From Osmia lignaria lignaria (Eukaryota; Arthropoda; Insecta; Hymenoptera; Megachilidae): a DNA stretch of 64,000 nt. The notes beneath the pieces were generated by a model. The model did no database searches and was not told where the DNA came from. It saw only the letters and a list, made by a program, of their open reading frames with translations. The translations under genes were made by a program, and so were the position numbers. Of this stretch, positions 60,961-64,000 are shown in pieces; position 1 is the first letter of the stretch; each line of letters opens with the position of its first letter. The DNA lies in NCBI RefSeq assembly GCF_051020975.1, contig NW_027478166.1, positions 12,463,501 to 12,527,500 of the forward strand. The letters are read 5' to 3'.

Positions 60961-62569
60961 TCAGAAGCGTAGTTTTCGAGATATATCGAGATATTTAAAA
61001 GTTCCGAAGCCGCACCAACATAATAGAGATACAAAAACACCGTGGCCCCTTTCTTTGAGATAACTCTGCACTAGTGCTAGCCGCAAATGCCACTTCCAGC
61101 TTAGCTGTGCAGAAGAAGAACAACAAGAAGAAGAAATATCTCGAAACATGTCCGTCAGGCCCCTTGCCTTGAGATAAATCTGCAAATATCTCGGAAACGA
61201 AGCGAGCTATGGCAAAATGTTAAGAGACCTTTTTGGTAGAGAATTAAGTTTGCTACTTTTTATGTTCTATGATATTTTTTGATCAGACGCGTAGTTCTCG
61301 AGATATATCAAGATATTTGAAAGTTCCGAAGCCGCACCAACATAATAGAGATACAGAAACACCGTGGGCCCTTTCTTTGAGATAACTCTGCACTATTGCG
61401 AGCTGCAAATGCCACTTCCAGCCTAGCTGTGCAGAAGAAGAACAACAAGAAGAAGAAATATCTCGAAATATGTCCGTCAGGCCCCTTCCCTTGAGATAAA
61501 TCTGCAAATATCTCGGAAACGAAGCGAGCTATGGCAAAATGTTAAGAGACGTTTTTTGTAGAGAATTATGTTTCCTACAATTTATGTTCTACGATATTTT
61601 TTGATCAGAAGCGTAGTTTTCGAGATATATCGAGATATTTAAAAGTTCCGAAGCCGCACCAACATAATAGAGATACAGAAACACCGTGGCCCCTTTCTTT
61701 GAGATAACTCTGCACTATTGCGAACTGCAAATGCCACTTCCAGCTTAGCTGTGCAGAAGAAGAACAACAAGTAGAAGAATTATCTCGAAATATGTCCGTC
61801 AGGCCCCTTCCCTTGAGATAAATCTGCAAATATCTCGGAAACGAAGCGAGCTATGGCAAAATGTTAAGAGACGTTTTTTGTAGAGAATTATGTTTCCTAC
61901 AATTTATGTTCTACGATATTTTTTGATCAGAAGCGTAGTTTTCGAGATATATCGAGATATTTAAAAGTTCCGAAGCCACACCAACATAATAGAGATACAG
62001 AAACACCGTGGCCCCTTTCTTTGAGATAGCTCTGCACTATTGCGAGCTGTAAAGGCCACTTCCAGCTTAGCTGTGCAGAAGAAGAACAACAAGAAGAAGA
62101 AATACCTCGAAATATGTCCGTCAGGCCCTTCCATTGAGATATATCTGCAAATATCTCGGAAACGAAGCGAGCTATGGCAAAATGTTAAGAGACCTTTTTT
62201 GTAGAGAATTATGTTTCCTACAATTTATGTTCTATGATATTTTTTGATCAGAAGCGTAGTTTTCGAGATATATCGAGATATTTAAAAGTTCCGAAGCCGC
62301 ACCAACATAATAGAGATACAGAAACACCGTGGCCCCTTTCCTTGAGATAACTCTGCACTAGTGCGAGCCGCCAATGCCACTTCCAGCTTAGCTGTGCAGA
62401 AGAAGAACAACAAGAAGAAGAAATATCTCGAAATATGTCCGTCAGGCCCCTTCCCTTGAGATAAATCTGCAAATATCTCGGAAACGAAGCGAGCTATGGC
62501 AAAATGTTAAGAGACCTTTTTTGTAGAGAATTATGTTTCCTACAATTTATGTTGTATGACATTTTTTGA
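60961..62569. repeat. Pentamer (1609 bp), copy 3
   Basis: Same five monomers as 48821-50429 at offset 12140, including CCGTGGGCCC and GTGCTAGCCGC. A private change is GCGAACTGC near 61721. Confidence 0.9.
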
Positions 62570-64000
62570 TCAGAAGCGTAGTTTTCGAGATATATCGAGA
62601 TATTTAAAAGTTCCGAAGCCGCACCAACATAATAGAGATACAGAAACACCGTGGCCCCTTTCTTTGAGATAACTCTGCACTAGTGCGAGCCGCCAATGCC
62701 ACTTCCAGCTTAGCTGTGCAGAAGAAGAACAACAAGAAGAAGAAATATCTCGAAATATATCCGTCAGGCCCCTTCCCTTGAGATACATCTGCAAATATCT
62801 CGGAAACGAAGCGAGCTATGGCAAAATGTTAAGAGACCTTTTTTGTAGAGAATTATGTTTCCTACAATTTATGTTCTATGATATTTTTTGATCAGAAGCG
62901 TAGTTTTCGAGATATATCGAGATATTTAAAAGTTCCGAAGCCGCACCAACATAATAGAGATACAGAAACACCGTGGCCCCTTTCTTTGAGATAACTCTGC
63001 ACTAGTGCGAGCCGCAAATGCCACTTCCAGCTTAGCTGTGCAGAAGAAGAACAACAAGAAGAAGAAATATCTCGAAATATGTCCGTCAGGCCCCTTCCCT
63101 TGAGATAAATCTGCAAATATCTCGGAAACAAAGCGAGCTATGGCAAAATGTTAAGAGACCTTTTTTGTAGAGAATTAAGTTTCCTACTTTTTATGTTTTA
63201 TGATATTTTTTGATCAGATGCGTAGTTTTCGAGATATATCGAGATATTTAAAAGTTCCGAAGCCGCACCAACATAATAGAGATACAGAAACACCGTGGCC
63301 CCTTTCTTTGAGATAACTCTGCACTATTGCGAGCTGCAAATGCCACTTCCAGCTTAGCTGTGCAGAAGAAGAACAACAAGAAGATGAATTATCTCGAAAT
63401 ATGTCCGTCAGGCCCCTTCCCTTGAGATAAATCTGCAAATATCTCGGAAACCAAGCGAGCTATGGCAAAATGTTAAGAGACCTTTTTTGTAGAGAATTAA
63501 GTTTGCTACTTTTTATGTTCTATGATATTTTTTGATCAGACGCGTAGTTCTCGAGATATATCAAGATATTTGAAAGTTCCGAAGCCGCACCAACATAATA
63601 GAGATACAGAAACACCGTGGCCCCTTTCTTTGAGATAACTCTGCACTATTGCGAGCTGCAAATGCCACTTCCAGCCTAGCTGTGCAGAAGAAGAACAACA
63701 AGAAGAAGAAATATCTCGAAATATGTCCGTCAGGCCCCTTCCCTTGAGATAAATCTGCAAATATCTCGGAAACGAAGCGAGCTATGGCAAAATGTTAAGA
63801 GACCCTTTTTGTAGAGAATTAAGTTTGCTACTTTTTATGTTCTATGATATTTTTTGATCAGACGCGCAGTTCTCGAGATATATCAAGATATTTGAAAGTT
63901 CCGAAGCCGCACCAACATAATAGAGATACAGAAACACCGTGGCCCCTTTCTTTGAGATAACTCTGCACTATTGCGAGCTGCAAATGCCACTTCCAGCTTA
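62570..64000. repeat. Right-end monomers: dimer copy 3 and partial monomer
   Basis: Monomer 62570 starts like decamer member b (TTGTATG upstream) and ends like 44636 (GATACATCTGC), so it is another fusion. It is followed by a third copy of the 46567 dimer (62892-63535), a D-type monomer (63536) and the 143 bp start of another D-type monomer (63858, with CGCGCAG). Confidence 0.82.
62892..63213. repeat. Exemplar monomer, subfamily B
   Basis: B-type monomers read CAGAAGCGTAGTTTTCGAG and ATATCGAGATAT where A-type has CAGATGCG, TTCTCGAG and ATATCAAG. They are usually preceded by AATTATGTTTCCTACAATTT instead of AATTAAGTTTCCTACTTTTT. These variants, within about 70 bp across the monomer junction, travel together through the array. 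Many B monomers, this one included, also have CTAGTGCGAGCCGC in place of CTATTGCGAGCTGC. The B-type change removes the CTCGAG site and creates an 11 bp inverted match (62917-62927 with 63065-63075). Confidence 0.9.

Larger units (their letters stand above)
1..64000. repeat. 322 bp satellite DNA array filling the window
   Basis: Every part of the window aligns to one 322 bp unit in the same orientation. With the monomer start set at the second base of the ATCAG in TGATCAG, starts fall at 264, 586, 905, 1227 and onward to 63858, giving 198 full monomers. Of these, 175 are exactly 322 bp. The others are 321 bp (15), 319 bp (5) or 278 bp (3), and none is longer. Neighbouring monomers differ by a handful of substitutions. 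No transposon, inversion or unique insert interrupts the array, and both ends cut through a monomer, so the array is larger than the window. This is the organisation of constitutive heterochromatin in eukaryotes. Whether it is centromeric cannot be told from sequence alone. I do not recognise the family by name. Confidence 0.98.

Noticed and set aside
1..64000. CRISPR array or bacterial tandem repeat
   Set aside because: The unit is 322 bp with no unique spacers between short repeats, no leader, and no cas genes. The organisation is eukaryotic satellite.
1..64000. Transposable element insertions or LTR/TIR boundaries
   Set aside because: No monomer is interrupted, no target-site duplication is seen and no monomer exceeds 322 bp.

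Overview
The whole 64 kb window is one uninterrupted tandem array of a satellite DNA with a 322 bp monomer. Phased on the TGATCA-containing junction (monomer starts at 264, 586, 905 and so on to 63858), it holds 198 complete monomers, a 263 bp partial monomer on the left and a 143 bp partial on the right. All copies lie head to tail in one orientation, and the array runs off both ends. I see no protein-coding gene, tRNA, rRNA, CRISPR array, transposon or unique sequence. The G+C content is about 40% (hand count 112/280 over 301-580). The scale, regularity and higher-order structure are those of eukaryotic satellite heterochromatin (centromeric, pericentromeric or subtelomeric). CpG is close to chance frequency, which would suit a weakly methylated genome such as many arthropods, but I do not recognise the family and cannot name the organism.

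Layout. (1) 1-2165: mixed monomers. (2) 2166-11292 and 11498-18692: two near-identical copies of a block 28-29 monomers long, differing by loss of whole monomers and only a few point changes. (3) 18693-32767: short higher-order units. A 3-monomer block is repeated near 19.3-21.0 kb. A 3-monomer core occurs five times between 23.1 and 32.1 kb, embedded in larger 6-monomer units. (4) 32768-42171: mostly mixed monomers, with one 1.4 kb block repeated at a distance of 4141 bp. (5) 42172-64000: the most strongly organised part, a mosaic of a 1609 bp pentamer (three copies), a 3174 bp decamer (one full copy, three shortened derivatives) and dimers.

Monomers fall into subfamilies defined by linked variants: A, B, N, C, D, a -1 class and a 44-bp-deleted class. 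Several monomers are visible crossovers between subfamilies. The shortened decamers can be explained to the exact base pair by unequal exchange between out-of-register monomers. No genes work together here. The biology visible is array evolution: amplification, unequal crossover, local deletion and homogenisation.
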